DNA of 64,000 nt from Pontibacter diazotrophicus (lineage in GTDB: Bacteria > Bacteroidota > Bacteroidia > Cytophagales > Hymenobacteraceae). The DNA lies in contig NZ_QRGR01000034.1 of assembly GCF_003367245.1 (NCBI RefSeq), positions 1 through 64,000 on the forward strand, in the 5' to 3' direction. Shown in pieces: positions 16,542-25,630 of this stretch. A model generated the notes under the pieces. The model saw nothing but the letters and a program-made list of their open reading frames with translations. It had not been told where the DNA came from and searched no databases. The position numbers were made by a program, and so were the translations under genes. Position 1 is the first letter of the stretch. Each line of letters begins with the position of its first letter.

Positions 16542-19388
16542 ATGAGTGAACCACGTAAAAAACTGTTTCTGTTAGATGCCATGGCGCTGATATACCGGGC
16601 GCATTTTGCCTTCAGCAAAAACCCGCGCATCAACTCCAAAGGCATGAATACCGGCGCTGCCCTAGGCTTTACAAACACACTGGTAGAGGTGCTGCAAAAA
16701 GAGCAGCCAACCCACATCGGTGTCGCCTTCGACTCCGCGGCCAAGACTTTCCGCCACGACAGCTTTGCTGATTACAAAGCCAACCGGCAGGCAATGCCGG
16801 AGGATATCTCCATTGCCATTCCGTACTGCAAAAAGATAGTAGAGGCCTTTAACATTCCGGTGCTGATCCTGGATGGGTATGAGGCCGACGATATTATCGG
16901 CACCATGTCCTGCAAAGCTGAAAAAGAAGGCTTTGATGTGTACATGATGACGCCTGACAAGGATTATTGCCAGCTCGTGACAGAGCACGTTTTCCTGTAC
17001 AAGCCTGCCTTCCTGGGCAATGCGGTAGACGTACTGGATGTGCAGAAGGTGCTGGACAAATGGGAGATTGAACGTGTAGAGCAGGTAATTGATATACTGG
17101 GGCTGCAGGGCGACGCTGTGGATAACATACCAGGTATACCGGGCATTGGCGAGAAAACGGCCAAATCGCTGATACAGCGCTTCGGCTCCGTAGAAAACCT
17201 GATTGCTAATGCCGACCAGCTGAAGGGGAAGCAGAAAGAGAACGTGGTGAACTTTGCGGAGCAGGGGATGCTATCAAAAGAGCTGGCCACCATTCATTGC
17301 AATGTTCCATTGGAGTTTGAACCGGATGCGCTGCTTTACGACGGCCCGAACGAGGAGCAGATAACGGAACTGTTCGCAGAGCTGGAGTTTCGCCAGCTGG
17401 CACAGCGCGTATTAGGGCAGAGCCTGGCGTCGGCTGTAACGGCACCCGCTGCCAAGCCAGCGCGCAAAGGAAAAGGTTCTGACCAGCACCAGACCTCCCT
17501 GTTTGGTGCTGCAGCTGCAACAGAAGAAACGGCCGTGGCAGCGGAAGAACAGGTACCGGCTACCCTGCAAAGTATCAACACCACACTGCACGACTATCAC
17601 CTCATCAATACACCGGCGCTGCGTCAGAGCCTGGTAAAGTACCTGCTGAAGCAGGATGAAATCTCTTTTGACACGGAGACTACAAGCGTAGACGCCATCA
17701 CAGCGCGGCTCGTAGGCATGTCGTTCTGCTACCGCCCGGGTGAGGCTTATTATGTGCCCGTGCCAGCCAACGACCAGGAGGAGGCGAAGCGCATTGTGGC
17801 GGAGTTTAAGCCAGTGCTGGAGAACCCGAACATTGCCATGATTGGTCAGAACATCAAGTATGATATCCTGGTGATGAAGAATTATGATGTGGAAGTGCAG
17901 GGGCCAATCTTCGACACGATGCTGGCGCACTACCTGCTGGAGCCTGAAATGCGCCACAACATGGACGTGCTGGCAGAGACCTACCTCCACTATACGCCGG
18001 TGCCTATCACAGACCTGATTGGCCCGAAAGGAAAGAACCAGAAAACAATGGCCGACCTGGAGCCGGAGGAGATAAAAGACTATGCCTGCGAAGATGCTGA
18101 CGTAACGCTGCAGCTAAAGCATTATTTTGAACCTTTGCTGCAGGAGCAGGGTCTGATGAAGCTGTTTCGGGATGTAGAGACGCCGCTAGTGCAGGTAATT
18201 GCCGATATCGAGAAAGAAGGTATCAGTATAGACTCTGACGCGCTGGCTGATATATCCCTACAGCTGGAATCCGATATTACAGGTATAGAGAAGCGTATTT
18301 TTGAAATAGCCGGAGAGCAGTTCAATATCGGCTCTCCGAAGCAGTTGGGCGAGATTCTTTTCGATAAGCTGGAGTTGCACGGGAAAAGCAAGATCAAGAA
18401 AACAAAGACAGGCCAGTATGCCACCGGTGAGGAGATCTTGTCGAAGATGGCCGGAGAGCACGAGATTGTGCGCCTGATACTGGACCACCGGGAACTGTCG
18501 AAGCTTAAATCTACTTACGTGGATGCGCTGCCGCAACTGGTGTGTGAGCTGGATGGCAGAGTGCACACATCCTTCAACCAGGCTGTAACCGCCACCGGCC
18601 GCCTCAGTTCTACTAATCCGAACCTGCAGAACATCCCGATCCGGACGGAGCGTGGCCGCGAGATACGTAAAGCCTTTGTGCCCCGCAACAACAAGCACCT
18701 GATCATCTCTGCCGACTATTCCCAAATTGAGCTCCGCATTATGGCTGACTTCAGCGGTGACCCTACCATGAAAGAAGCCTTTAAGAACGGAATTGATGTA
18801 CATGCCTCCACGGCCAGCAAGGTGTTCCACGTGCCACTGGAGCAGGTGGATGGCGAGATGCGCCGCAAAGCTAAAATGGTGAACTTTGGTATTATCTACG
18901 GCATCTCTGCTTTCGGCCTGGCTGAGCGCCTGGTTATTCCGCGCCGCGAAGCAGCAGATATCATCGAGGCCTATTTCCAGGAGTTTCCGGCGATAAAGGA
19001 ATACATGGACAGCACCATCGAAAAAGCCCGCGAGCTGGAATATGCCGAAACATTGCTGGGCCGCCGCCGCTACCTCCGCGACATCAACTCGCGCAACCAG
19101 ACGGTGCGTGCCTTTGCCGAACGCAACGCCATCAACGCTCCTATTCAGGGAACAGCCGCTGACATTATCAAAATCGCAATGATTAATATACAGGATTACC
19201 TGAAGCAGGAGAAGCTGCAGACGCGCATGATCCTGCAGGTGCATGACGAACTCCTGTTCGACGCCCCGAAGGAAGAAGTGGACATTGTGACACCGAAGAT
19301 TGTGGAGCTGATGACGAACGCCCTGCCGCTAGGCGTGCCGATGGAAGTTGGCCTGGGCGTAGGTGAAAACTGGCTGGAGGCGCATTAA
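16542..19388 (+). CDS. polA: DNA polymerase I
   Basis: This 948-residue repair polymerase has three domains. The 5'-nuclease (1 to about 290) includes DAMALIYRAHFAF, DGYEADDIIGT and DKDYCQLV. The 3'-5' proofreading domain has D377 and E379 (FDTETTSVD), IGQNIKYDILVM and YACEDADVTL, so its catalytic acids appear present. The polymerase domain has motif A with D725 (DYSQIELR), motif B RRKAKMVNFGIIYG and motif C with D902 (VHDELLF). ATG 16542 (MSEPRKKLFLLDAMAL) is preferred over the in-frame upstream ATG at 16515. The gene is monocistronic and followed by a repeat element and a terminator. Confidence 0.98.
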   Translation: MSEPRKKLFLLDAMALIYRAHFAFSKNPRINSKGMNTGAALGFTNTLVEVLQKEQPTHIGVAFDSAAKTFRHDSFADYKANRQAMPEDISIAIPYCKKIVEAFNIPVLILDGYEADDIIGTMSCKAEKEGFDVYMMTPDKDYCQLVTEHVFLYKPAFLGNAVDVLDVQKVLDKWEIERVEQVIDILGLQGDAVDNIPGIPGIGEKTAKSLIQRFGSVENLIANADQLKGKQKENVVNFAEQGMLSKELATIHCNVPLEFEPDALLYDGPNEEQITELFAELEFRQLAQRVLGQSLASAVTAPAAKPARKGKGSDQHQTSLFGAAAATEETAVAAEEQVPATLQSINTTLHDYHLINTPALRQSLVKYLLKQDEISFDTETTSVDAITARLVGMSFCYRPGEAYYVPVPANDQEEAKRIVAEFKPVLENPNIAMIGQNIKYDILVMKNYDVEVQGPIFDTMLAHYLLEPEMRHNMDVLAETYLHYTPVPITDLIGPKGKNQKTMADLEPEEIKDYACEDADVTLQLKHYFEPLLQEQGLMKLFRDVETPLVQVIADIEKEGISIDSDALADISLQLESDITGIEKRIFEIAGEQFNIGSPKQLGEILFDKLELHGKSKIKKTKTGQYATGEEILSKMAGEHEIVRLILDHRELSKLKSTYVDALPQLVCELDGRVHTSFNQAVTATGRLSSTNPNLQNIPIRTERGREIRKAFVPRNNKHLIISADYSQIELRIMADFSGDPTMKEAFKNGIDVHASTASKVFHVPLEQVDGEMRRKAKMVNFGIIYGISAFGLAERLVIPRREAADIIEAYFQEFPAIKEYMDSTIEKARELEYAETLLGRRRYLRDINSRNQTVRAFAERNAINAPIQGTAADIIKIAMINIQDYLKQEKLQTRMILQVHDELLFDAPKEEVDIVTPKIVELMTNALPLGVPMEVGLGVGENWLEAH

Positions 19389-19535
19389 TTGTCTGAATCA
19401 GGATTTTTAGAATTCTTAGGATGAGCAGGATGTGTGAATTATATTTTAAAAGATTAAGATGAGCTAAGTTGCTTCAAAGTACAGGTAAAGTCGTCCTGTA
19501 AGTTTATTTAATCCTGTAAATCCTGATTCAGACAA
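19389..19535. repeat. 147-bp element with perfect 18-bp inverted ends (MITE/REP-like)
   Basis: TTGTCTGAATCAGGATTT at 19389-19406 is exactly inverted at 19518-19535. The 111-base interior carries related AGGAT and ATCCTG segments. The left arm begins one base after the polA stop. Similar CTGAATCAGGATTT repeats are common between genes in Bacteroidota (recollection, not searched). It may be a non-autonomous element or a transcribed hairpin leading into the terminator. Confidence 0.7.
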
Positions 19536-19564
19536 AAAAAGCACCTCAAGATGAGGTGCTTTTT
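19536..19564. terminator. Bidirectional terminator between polA and the GDSL lipoprotein gene
   Basis: The 8-bp stem GCACCTCA/TGAGGTGC (19541-19548 against 19552-19559), loop AGA, is extended by flanking A and T runs. It separates convergent genes. Confidence 0.85.
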
Positions 19565-19593
19565 CAATTTACTTTAAACTTTAAAAAAAATCT

Positions 19594-20922
19594 TTACGGG
19601 AAAAGAACCGCTCTGTATTGTGATACATCCACAGTAGGGATGTTGGCGTTGTATTCAGCATTGATAGTTTTGATCATCTCATTTGCCAGGATAGCATAAC
19701 CACGAGGAGTTGGGTGTATGCCATCCAAAGAAAATAAGTTGCCTGAAACAAACACTGGTGCATAAGTTACCTGGTCAAACACAAAGCCTCCTTTTATAGA
19801 GTCAAAAAAGGCATTCGCATCAAATAAAGCTAAAGAATTATCAGAGGCAGCCTTTCTTATTATCTCATTATATGCAGTTGTATGCTCTGCAATCATTTGG
19901 AGTTCTGACTCATCCAGAAAGAATCTATCAGGTAAAGGCCTCGCAGAACCATATCCTCTTCCCGAAATTGAATCCAGTGCAGTTAAAAGCACAAGCTCAG
20001 TTGGTTTTATCTGGCGTAGTCCTGCAGGAGCAGAAGGATCTCTTACTATCAAAGGATTAGCTCCCAACTGAAAACTGAAGCCTAATGCACCAGAGCCATA
20101 TGCGGCATTCAGCTGATCTACCTGCTCTTGTCTCTCCAGTGCAAGTGCATTATAAGGTACAGTCGTGAAAAATGGAACTGCTGTAACATCAGCAATAGTC
20201 ATTAAAACACCTTCTGCTCCACCGGTAGTTAATCCATCTATTATGGTATTGTATATGCTCCCAAATACATTCCTGTCTGTCAGGTTGTCAAAAGGGCTTG
20301 TCGGTTCGCCACCGGCTGTGGCATAGCCAAGCACATCGTTATTACCCAGCCACACAGAAAAGAAAGTAGGCTGAGATTCTATCACTTCCTGCACATAAGT
20401 CTTCGAGCCCACCTCACCTGGCTCCAGAAGGCGCTCAAAGTAAGGGTTGATTGCCCCATATTGAGGGGATGCGCTCGCTAGAACAGAAATGCCAGGTATG
20501 CCAAGGTTCTGAACAGGATCAGTGTATTTAGTAAGAGCTGGTCCCCCTGGAAGCGTAGTTCCCTCCCGAAAAGCCTGACCAGGTACCGGAACCATAACAG
20601 GCCTTCCGTTTTCAAATCTGTCAATTCTCAGGTAACCACTGCCACTCGCCTCATCTGTACCGAAAAGTGGCTGCACAAACTCTCCGCCACCAGCTTGTTC
20701 AAACTGCATGGCGAGCAGCGCTGGATAGGAGGCTAATTGCGCTTCCCGATACAAGCCTCTATCCTGATAGCCTGCAGTAAGGGAATTACCAACGGCTACG
20801 TACTTTGTTAAGTCCAGCTCACCTGCTGATGCACTTGGCGCATCAATCTCAGGATCGCAGCTGGTAAGCAGTATACCGGCAAAAAGCGCCAGCATACCAG
20901 ATTTATATATATGTCTTTTCAT
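19594..20922 (-). CDS. SGNH/GDSL hydrolase lipoprotein
   Basis: This 442-residue predicted lipase/esterase has the lipoprotein signal MKRHIYKSGMLALFAGILLTSC with Cys22. The SGNH blocks are visible in order: VAVGNSLTAGYQ (nucleophile Ser in block I), FSVWLGNNDVLG (block III Asn) and DGIHPTPRGYAILANEM (block V with catalytic Asp and His). The substrate is unknown. It lies 14 bases downstream of the OMPP1 porin on the same strand, an arrangement that suggests joint uptake and hydrolysis of a lipidic or hydrophobic ester. Confidence 0.88.
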   Translation of the reverse strand: MKRHIYKSGMLALFAGILLTSCDPEIDAPSASAGELDLTKYVAVGNSLTAGYQDRGLYREAQLASYPALLAMQFEQAGGGEFVQPLFGTDEASGSGYLRIDRFENGRPVMVPVPGQAFREGTTLPGGPALTKYTDPVQNLGIPGISVLASASPQYGAINPYFERLLEPGEVGSKTYVQEVIESQPTFFSVWLGNNDVLGYATAGGEPTSPFDNLTDRNVFGSIYNTIIDGLTTGGAEGVLMTIADVTAVPFFTTVPYNALALERQEQVDQLNAAYGSGALGFSFQLGANPLIVRDPSAPAGLRQIKPTELVLLTALDSISGRGYGSARPLPDRFFLDESELQMIAEHTTAYNEIIRKAASDNSLALFDANAFFDSIKGGFVFDQVTYAPVFVSGNLFSLDGIHPTPRGYAILANEMIKTINAEYNANIPTVDVSQYRAVLFP

Positions 20923-20936
20923 GTTTTTAAAGAGAA

Positions 20937-22169
20937 TTAAAATTTGAAATTCAAGCCGATACCCGGAATGTAGGCAACAGACTTATAGGTACCAGCGATA
21001 CCACCAGCCAAGGCACCGGTGTCCGTTCTTTCTTCTTTATTGATGTAGAGGAAGGAGGCATCGATGCTGAAGTTCTCAGACACTGCGTACCCAAGACCAA
21101 CAGAAAGGCCGCGGGCATCAGCATCCGGTGTTTCCGGCGTAAGGTAGCCTTCCATTACTGGAGAGTTGTCGTAGTAGGCGCCACCACGCAGTGCCAGTAC
21201 ATCAGATACCTTATACTCGGCACCGATGCGGTAAATATAGGCGTCTTCGTAGTTACGGGCGCTTTCAGAAAAGTCGGCACCGTTCACCTCTGCGGTATAG
21301 TCGAAGCGAAGGCTTTCGTATGCGCTCCAGCCTACGCGGCTCGCATCCACTGCAATGGTTAAGGCTTCAGTTGGCATAAAGCCTACTCCTAAAGTAAGAG
21401 TTGAAGGTAATGGAAGCCGTGCATCAAACTGAGTGCCTGCCGGGAAACGGGAACTAACGGCCGAGGCAACAGTGAAGGTAGCATCGCCGCCTTCTACTTC
21501 CATATCAACCTTTGAACGGTAGTTTAGTCCCACTGAGAACTTCTCTGATGGCTGAAAGAAGATACCCGCGTTAAAGCCAATACCACTTGCATTGCCATCC
21601 AGCTCTGCTCTACCGTACTCACCCTGCTGGTTTTGCACCGGAATGCTACGCTGCAGGTTTACACCACCAACTGCATATATGAAACCTACACCCACACCTA
21701 TCTGGTCTGTGATCTGATAGCTAAGCGTTGGCTGAATGAAAATAGCCGTCAATGAAAGCTCATTCAAGCCAAACCGGCCGCTCCACTCATCGCCCCAATT
21801 AACTGAGCTTCCGAAAGGGGTGTAAATTCCCAGGCCTGCCTTCAGCTTATCGTTAATCCCATACACCCCATAAAGCTGGAAGGGAGTTCCAAGAGGATTG
21901 TCTGTCATGGCTTCCACGCCACTTGGTTCAGGAGCTCGGTAGGCAATTTTAGAAATGAGGCCACTGGCACCAACTGTCACCCCGTTCTCACGCAGGTAGC
22001 TCATGGCGCCCGGGTTAAAGAAGATGCTGGATGTTCCGGTTTGGATACCTGTGCCTGTGTGGCCCATACCGATTTGCCGCTGGCTGGCCAGGTTCACCTG
22101 GTAGCCCCCGGCCATGGCTGAGGCCGAGAGTAATGTGCCGCCTAATAAGGCTAAAAGTTTATTTTTCAT
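20937..22169 (-). CDS. OMPP1/FadL/TodX outer-membrane transporter
   Basis: This is a 410-residue outer-membrane beta-barrel for hydrophobic compounds. The signal peptide MKNKLLALLGGTLLSASAMA is followed by the mature N-terminus GGYQVNLASQRQIGMGHTGTG and FFNPGAMSYL, the FadL hatch pattern. Repeated amphipathic strands follow, ending in YKSVAYIPGIGLNFKF with a terminal Phe. ATG 22169 fits the signal peptide better than the GTG two codons upstream. It is first in a two-gene unit with the GDSL lipoprotein. Confidence 0.92.
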   Translation of the reverse strand: MKNKLLALLGGTLLSASAMAGGYQVNLASQRQIGMGHTGTGIQTGTSSIFFNPGAMSYLRENGVTVGASGLISKIAYRAPEPSGVEAMTDNPLGTPFQLYGVYGINDKLKAGLGIYTPFGSSVNWGDEWSGRFGLNELSLTAIFIQPTLSYQITDQIGVGVGFIYAVGGVNLQRSIPVQNQQGEYGRAELDGNASGIGFNAGIFFQPSEKFSVGLNYRSKVDMEVEGGDATFTVASAVSSRFPAGTQFDARLPLPSTLTLGVGFMPTEALTIAVDASRVGWSAYESLRFDYTAEVNGADFSESARNYEDAYIYRIGAEYKVSDVLALRGGAYYDNSPVMEGYLTPETPDADARGLSVGLGYAVSENFSIDASFLYINKEERTDTGALAGGIAGTYKSVAYIPGIGLNFKF

Positions 22170-22529
22170 GAACACAAAATGGTTTATGTAGGGTGATGAT
22201 TCGTCTAAACAAATATATTGTTAATGCCGCTACTGGCAATGCTTTTTCAAATATTTTTGATTTTGAGTCGAAAAATAGGGAAGCTCTTCTGAATCTGTGC
22301 AATAGTAAGCTGCTATGCAGTGCGCGAAAGTAAACATTCTGCTAAAGGTTCATATGCAGAAATTGCCCCTTCTTTTGTTAACCACGTGGTTTACAGTGCC
22401 TGCTTAAAGTCTGGTTCGCTGTTCTGATGCTTTGCCTGCTACAGGTAAAGTATAATTTTATCCTGCCATTTCGTCTATCTAATTCAGCTGTGTTACGTTT
22501 AGAAATCTTCGGAATCAGAAAAGAGGTTT
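22170..22529. other. Divergent intergenic region
   Basis: These 360 bases lie between the OMPP1 gene (-) and the flavoprotein gene (+). They should carry both promoters. I see no gene, strong hairpin or repeat in them. Confidence 0.35.
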
Positions 22530-23432
22530 ATGTACGATGTGATTATTATAGGAGGCGGCCCGGCCGGACTGAATGCAGCGATGCTGCTGGGGCGCTCCAG
22601 GCGAAAAGTTATTGTGTTTGATGGCGGTAAGCCCCGAAACCGTTGGGCCAGGAGAATGAACGGCTTCCTGACCAGCGATGGCGCTAAACCAGGTGAGTTT
22701 ATACAAAAAGGCAGGGAGGAACTTGTTAAATATGGCGTTGAACTGAAGGACCTGGAAGTAGCGTCTGCCACCTATAGCAAAGGGCAGTTTGTAGTAAACG
22801 ATGCAGATGGCACCGTATATCACTCGCGCAAACTGCTGCTGGCTACTGGCTTAAAAGATATTCTGCCGGAGGTGGAGGGGTTGGAGGCCTTTTATGGAAA
22901 AACAGTGCACCACTGCCCTTACTGTGATGGCTGGGAAAGCCAGGATAAAGCCATTGCCGTGTATGGCAAAGACCGCAGTGGCATTGGGCAAGCACTCGCC
23001 ATGAAGAACTGGAGTGCTGATGTAACGCTCTTCACAGACGGCACGGACGAACTGCAACGCAATGACCTTGAGCTGCTGGAGGCAAACGAAGTAAAGGTGG
23101 AGAAAGAGAAGATTCTACGTTTGGAGGGAGAGGACGGTAACCTGCAGCATATCGTGCTGCAAGGCGGAGAGAAGCGTGCGCAACAGGCGATGTTTTTCTC
23201 GGAGGGAACAAAGCAGCAGTCTGACCTGGGAGAAATGCTGGGCTGCGAGTTTACCAGCGCCGGGGTCATTATAACCCGCCGCCTGCAGCAGTCAAATATA
23301 CCAGGCTTGTATGTGGCCGGAGATGCTGCCCGCGACGTGCAAATGGTAGTAGTGGCGGCCGCAGAAGGAGCTAAAGCGGGTGTTGCCATTAACATGGAGC
23401 TACAGCAGGAAGATAGGAAGAAAGTAAATTAA
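22530..23432 (+). CDS. Thioredoxin-reductase-like NAD(P)/FAD oxidoreductase
   Basis: This is a 300-residue flavoprotein. The FAD site is GGGPAGLNAA (residues 8-17) and the C-terminal FAD motif is GLYVAGDAARDVQMV. A CPYC pair at residues 129-132 (HHCPYCDGWE) is placed like the redox disulfide of thioredoxin reductase. The second dinucleotide loop is degenerate (YGKDRSGIGQA instead of GGGxSAxE), so NADPH binding may differ from true TrxB. It is convergent with the cyanophycinase-like gene. No thioredoxin gene is next to it, so the physiological partner is unknown. Confidence 0.88.
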   Translation: MYDVIIIGGGPAGLNAAMLLGRSRRKVIVFDGGKPRNRWARRMNGFLTSDGAKPGEFIQKGREELVKYGVELKDLEVASATYSKGQFVVNDADGTVYHSRKLLLATGLKDILPEVEGLEAFYGKTVHHCPYCDGWESQDKAIAVYGKDRSGIGQALAMKNWSADVTLFTDGTDELQRNDLELLEANEVKVEKEKILRLEGEDGNLQHIVLQGGEKRAQQAMFFSEGTKQQSDLGEMLGCEFTSAGVIITRRLQQSNIPGLYVAGDAARDVQMVVVAAAEGAKAGVAINMELQQEDRKKVN

Positions 23433-23458
23433 AGCCGCTGCACCCGTGGCAGAAAGCG

Positions 23459-24304
23459 CTATTTCTCTGGCATAGCCCCCGAAGTAGCGCTTTCGTTTTG
23501 CGGTACCGGCTGAAACAGGTGTTCCCGCAGGCAATAACGGTAGCCGTGCACCAGCAGGTGCATTTTCAGGTTCTCTACAGCTATAGGCGCATTCTCCTCT
23601 ACGTCGCGGGTATTAGAAAAACGGATTTGGCTTGCATCTATAATGGTCACCACACCTGAGCCAAACACCTCCACCTGGTCTCCTTCTTTTATAATGATGC
23701 CTGTTTCTTCGCTCAACCCAATGCCCACATACTCCGGATCATGGGCTACAGCATGGGCCAGTCGGCCAAAACGGCCCCGCTCAGCAAAATGCGAGTCGAT
23801 GTAGACGTTATGGATAAAAGAGCAGCCCCTGGTGGTTTTCATCTCACCCTTAATAAGTGAATAGTGCCCATAGCCGTTGTAAATCATTCGGTCAGACATG
23901 ATAGCTGCACCAGCGCTTGTGCCTGAGATGATAATATCTTCGGTGCGGTAGCGGTGGCGCATGATGTTGAGCAGTTCTGTTCCGTTCAGGAAATTAGCAA
24001 GCCGCACCTGGTCGCCTCCGGTAAAGAAGATAACGCTTGCCTTGCCAATGCGCTGCAGGTTGTCGGCTGTGTCGGCGGGGTGGTCTTCGTCTATGTGCAT
24101 AAAGCGCACACTGTGGCAGCCCAGTTCTTCAAATGCCTCTTTATAAGCGTTTCCGGATTCTATAGCATCCAAAGCCTGGGGAGTAGCCGTGGCTATCACT
24201 TCTATGTGTGAAGTTAATTCACATATATTGGACCGGATCAGGTTTATCAACCCTTCGTCATCTCCTCCTCCCAGAGCAATTAGCTTTCCTTTCACTAGTT
24301 CCAT
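23459..24304 (-). CDS. Cyanophycinase-like peptidase (S51)
   Basis: This 281-residue cytosolic enzyme belongs to the S51 dipeptidase/cyanophycinase family, which hydrolyses cyanophycin or related isoaspartyl peptides. The start LIALGGGDD, FFTGGDQVRL, nucleophile Ser130 in ISGTSAGAA, and GLGLSEETGIIIKEG-like C-terminal block (here GIGLSEETGIIIKEGDQVEV) fit CphB. No cyanophycin synthetase lies in the window, so the substrate could be imported or a different isopeptide. Confidence 0.85.
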   Translation of the reverse strand: MELVKGKLIALGGGDDEGLINLIRSNICELTSHIEVIATATPQALDAIESGNAYKEAFEELGCHSVRFMHIDEDHPADTADNLQRIGKASVIFFTGGDQVRLANFLNGTELLNIMRHRYRTEDIIISGTSAGAAIMSDRMIYNGYGHYSLIKGEMKTTRGCSFIHNVYIDSHFAERGRFGRLAHAVAHDPEYVGIGLSEETGIIIKEGDQVEVFGSGVVTIIDASQIRFSNTRDVEENAPIAVENLKMHLLVHGYRYCLREHLFQPVPQNESATSGAMPEK

Positions 24305-24398
24305 AATTCGTCTACAGTTAACAGAGGTATCTTATACTAGGTATAGTGCTGCCTGGTTGAGGAGAAATCAGCATGTTTGGCTAATGTTATAGTGCTTT

Positions 24399-24414
24399 GC
24401 ATGTTATAACATGC
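24399..24414. promoter_or_regulatory. 16-bp perfect palindrome
   Basis: GCATGTTATAACATGC is a perfect palindrome at the 3' end of the sterol-desaturase-like gene, about 95 bases upstream of no plus-strand gene but downstream of the cyanophycinase start. It could be an operator for a minus-strand promoter elsewhere or merely a short hairpin. Role unknown. Confidence 0.3.
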
Positions 24415-25280
24415 TATGGGAGCAATAGTGCTGGGGAATGCCATGTCTCCCGCTCCGGCACAGTACCATCCGGCAACTGCCACGGCCGCTGCCGTTTAAA
24501 CGGCATCAGGAAGAGGTGCTTCGGCGACTGTTCCTTCGGGTCGCGGTAGGCTGGTACACCGATAGTAATCTCATCCTGTGGCACGTTCAGGCGCAGCGAT
24601 TGGTGCAGGCGGTCCCACCACGAGAAGATGACGGAGAAGTTGCTGTTTGTCTCCCTCGCCACAATAGAGTGATGGATGCCGTGCATACGTGGCGTCACCA
24701 TTACCTTACAAAGTTGCCGCTCTACCGTATAAGGCAGCCGCATGTTGGAGTGATGAAAGGCGGTGCAGCCTTCAAAAATAACCTCATAAAAAAGCACCAG
24801 TGGTGCAGGCACCCCAAGCAGCGCTATGGCAGCACCCCGGTACGGCACAGAGGCAATGTTTTCCCCTATATGAAAACGCCAGGCAGTGGATAGGTCCAGG
24901 TCCAGGTCGATGTGGTGCACATTGTGGAAGCGCCAGAGGGTGTCTGACTTATGCAGCAGTACGTGCCAGAGGTAGTTTGTGTAATCGAGCAGCAGAAACC
25001 CGGCTGTGTAACGCGCCCACTCCGGAAGCCCCAGCCATCTCAACAATCCGAACCTCTTTTGATTAGCCTGGCGTGCTGCGGCATACATGCCGGGTACCAG
25101 CAACAGCCGCAAAGCAGGCAGCGCTGCTGCTGCCACACTGCTGTTTTCCAGGAGCCGCTCTGGCTTTGGGCGCGTGCGCTTGCGCAACTGTCGCTTTGCC
25201 TCGAGTAAAAACAATGTTGCAGCGGCTAGCCCTAACAACGGCATGCCTATTTTATCAAACTTCGGAAACATAATTTTCAT
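24414..25280 (-). CDS. Sterol desaturase/fatty acid hydroxylase family membrane protein
   Basis: This 288-residue membrane enzyme of the di-iron fatty acid hydroxylase superfamily has four visible histidine clusters: HVLLHKSDTLWRFHNVHH, then FHHSNMRL and HGIHHS. These are the iron ligands. Hydrophobic segments occur near residues 13-27, 50-67 and 90-105 and after the first cluster. Such proteins oxidise lipid or carotenoid chains. The actual substrate is unknown. It begins after an N-terminal basic stretch RQLRKRTRPKPER. Confidence 0.85.
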   Translation of the reverse strand: MKIMFPKFDKIGMPLLGLAAATLFLLEAKRQLRKRTRPKPERLLENSSVAAAALPALRLLLVPGMYAAARQANQKRFGLLRWLGLPEWARYTAGFLLLDYTNYLWHVLLHKSDTLWRFHNVHHIDLDLDLSTAWRFHIGENIASVPYRGAAIALLGVPAPLVLFYEVIFEGCTAFHHSNMRLPYTVERQLCKVMVTPRMHGIHHSIVARETNSNFSVIFSWWDRLHQSLRLNVPQDEITIGVPAYRDPKEQSPKHLFLMPFKRQRPWQLPDGTVPERETWHSPALLLP

Positions 25281-25396
25281 TCCCCTTAGCTACAGCTAAT
25301 GCTGCTCTTAAGTTACAGCGAACCCGCCTATGAGAGGTTAATTTGCTGGAAAAAATGAAGTGCCGCAGGAGCCGCCGGGGCGCAAAGCATGAATTT

Positions 25397-25432
25397 GTCC
25401 GGTAGCGAACAATCAGGTGTTCGGCACCGGAC
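25397..25432. repeat. Strong imperfect hairpin
   Basis: Fifteen-base arms (GTCCGGTAGCGAACA at 25397 and TGTTCGGCACCGGAC ending 25432) pair with two mismatches around a 6-base loop. The position between divergent transcripts suggests a repeat-type palindrome rather than a terminator. Confidence 0.6.
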
Positions 25433-25498
25433 ACTTTATGCTATGTAATCTGGCGTGTTTTGGGGTGTAACTTATTGTAAATCAAAACATTAAATGTA

Positions 25499-25514
25499 TT
25501 GGCACGTTTAATGT
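25499..25514 (+). promoter_or_regulatory. Possible sigma-54-like promoter for the peptide array
   Basis: TTGGCACG followed four bases later by ATGT resembles the sigma-54 -24/-12 pattern. The -24 half is perfect, but the -12 half lacks the usual GC. It lies about 117 bases upstream of the first peptide gene. An NtrC-type activator is encoded in the same window. The match is weak and may be chance. Confidence 0.25.
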
Positions 25515-25630
25515 AATTGGACAATTAGAAATAAAAAAAATTATAGCGCATGCAAGCAACCTTTTGTCCTAAGGACCTATCTATTAGAGCAGAAAGATAA
25601 ATAAAACGATAACTTATAAAATGTACGACC

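Larger units (their letters stand above)
25281..25630. other. Upstream region of the peptide array
   Basis: These 350 bases lie between the sterol-desaturase-like gene (-) and the first small secreted peptide gene (+). They hold a strong hairpin at 25397-25432, near-direct repeats of TTWAATGTAWTTGG at about 25490-25519 and a sigma-54-like site. The region turns AT-rich after 25440. Confidence 0.5.

Noticed and set aside
18258-19244. 328-codon minus-strand frame within polA
   Set aside because: Antisense to polymerase motifs A-C; composition reflects codon bias of polA.
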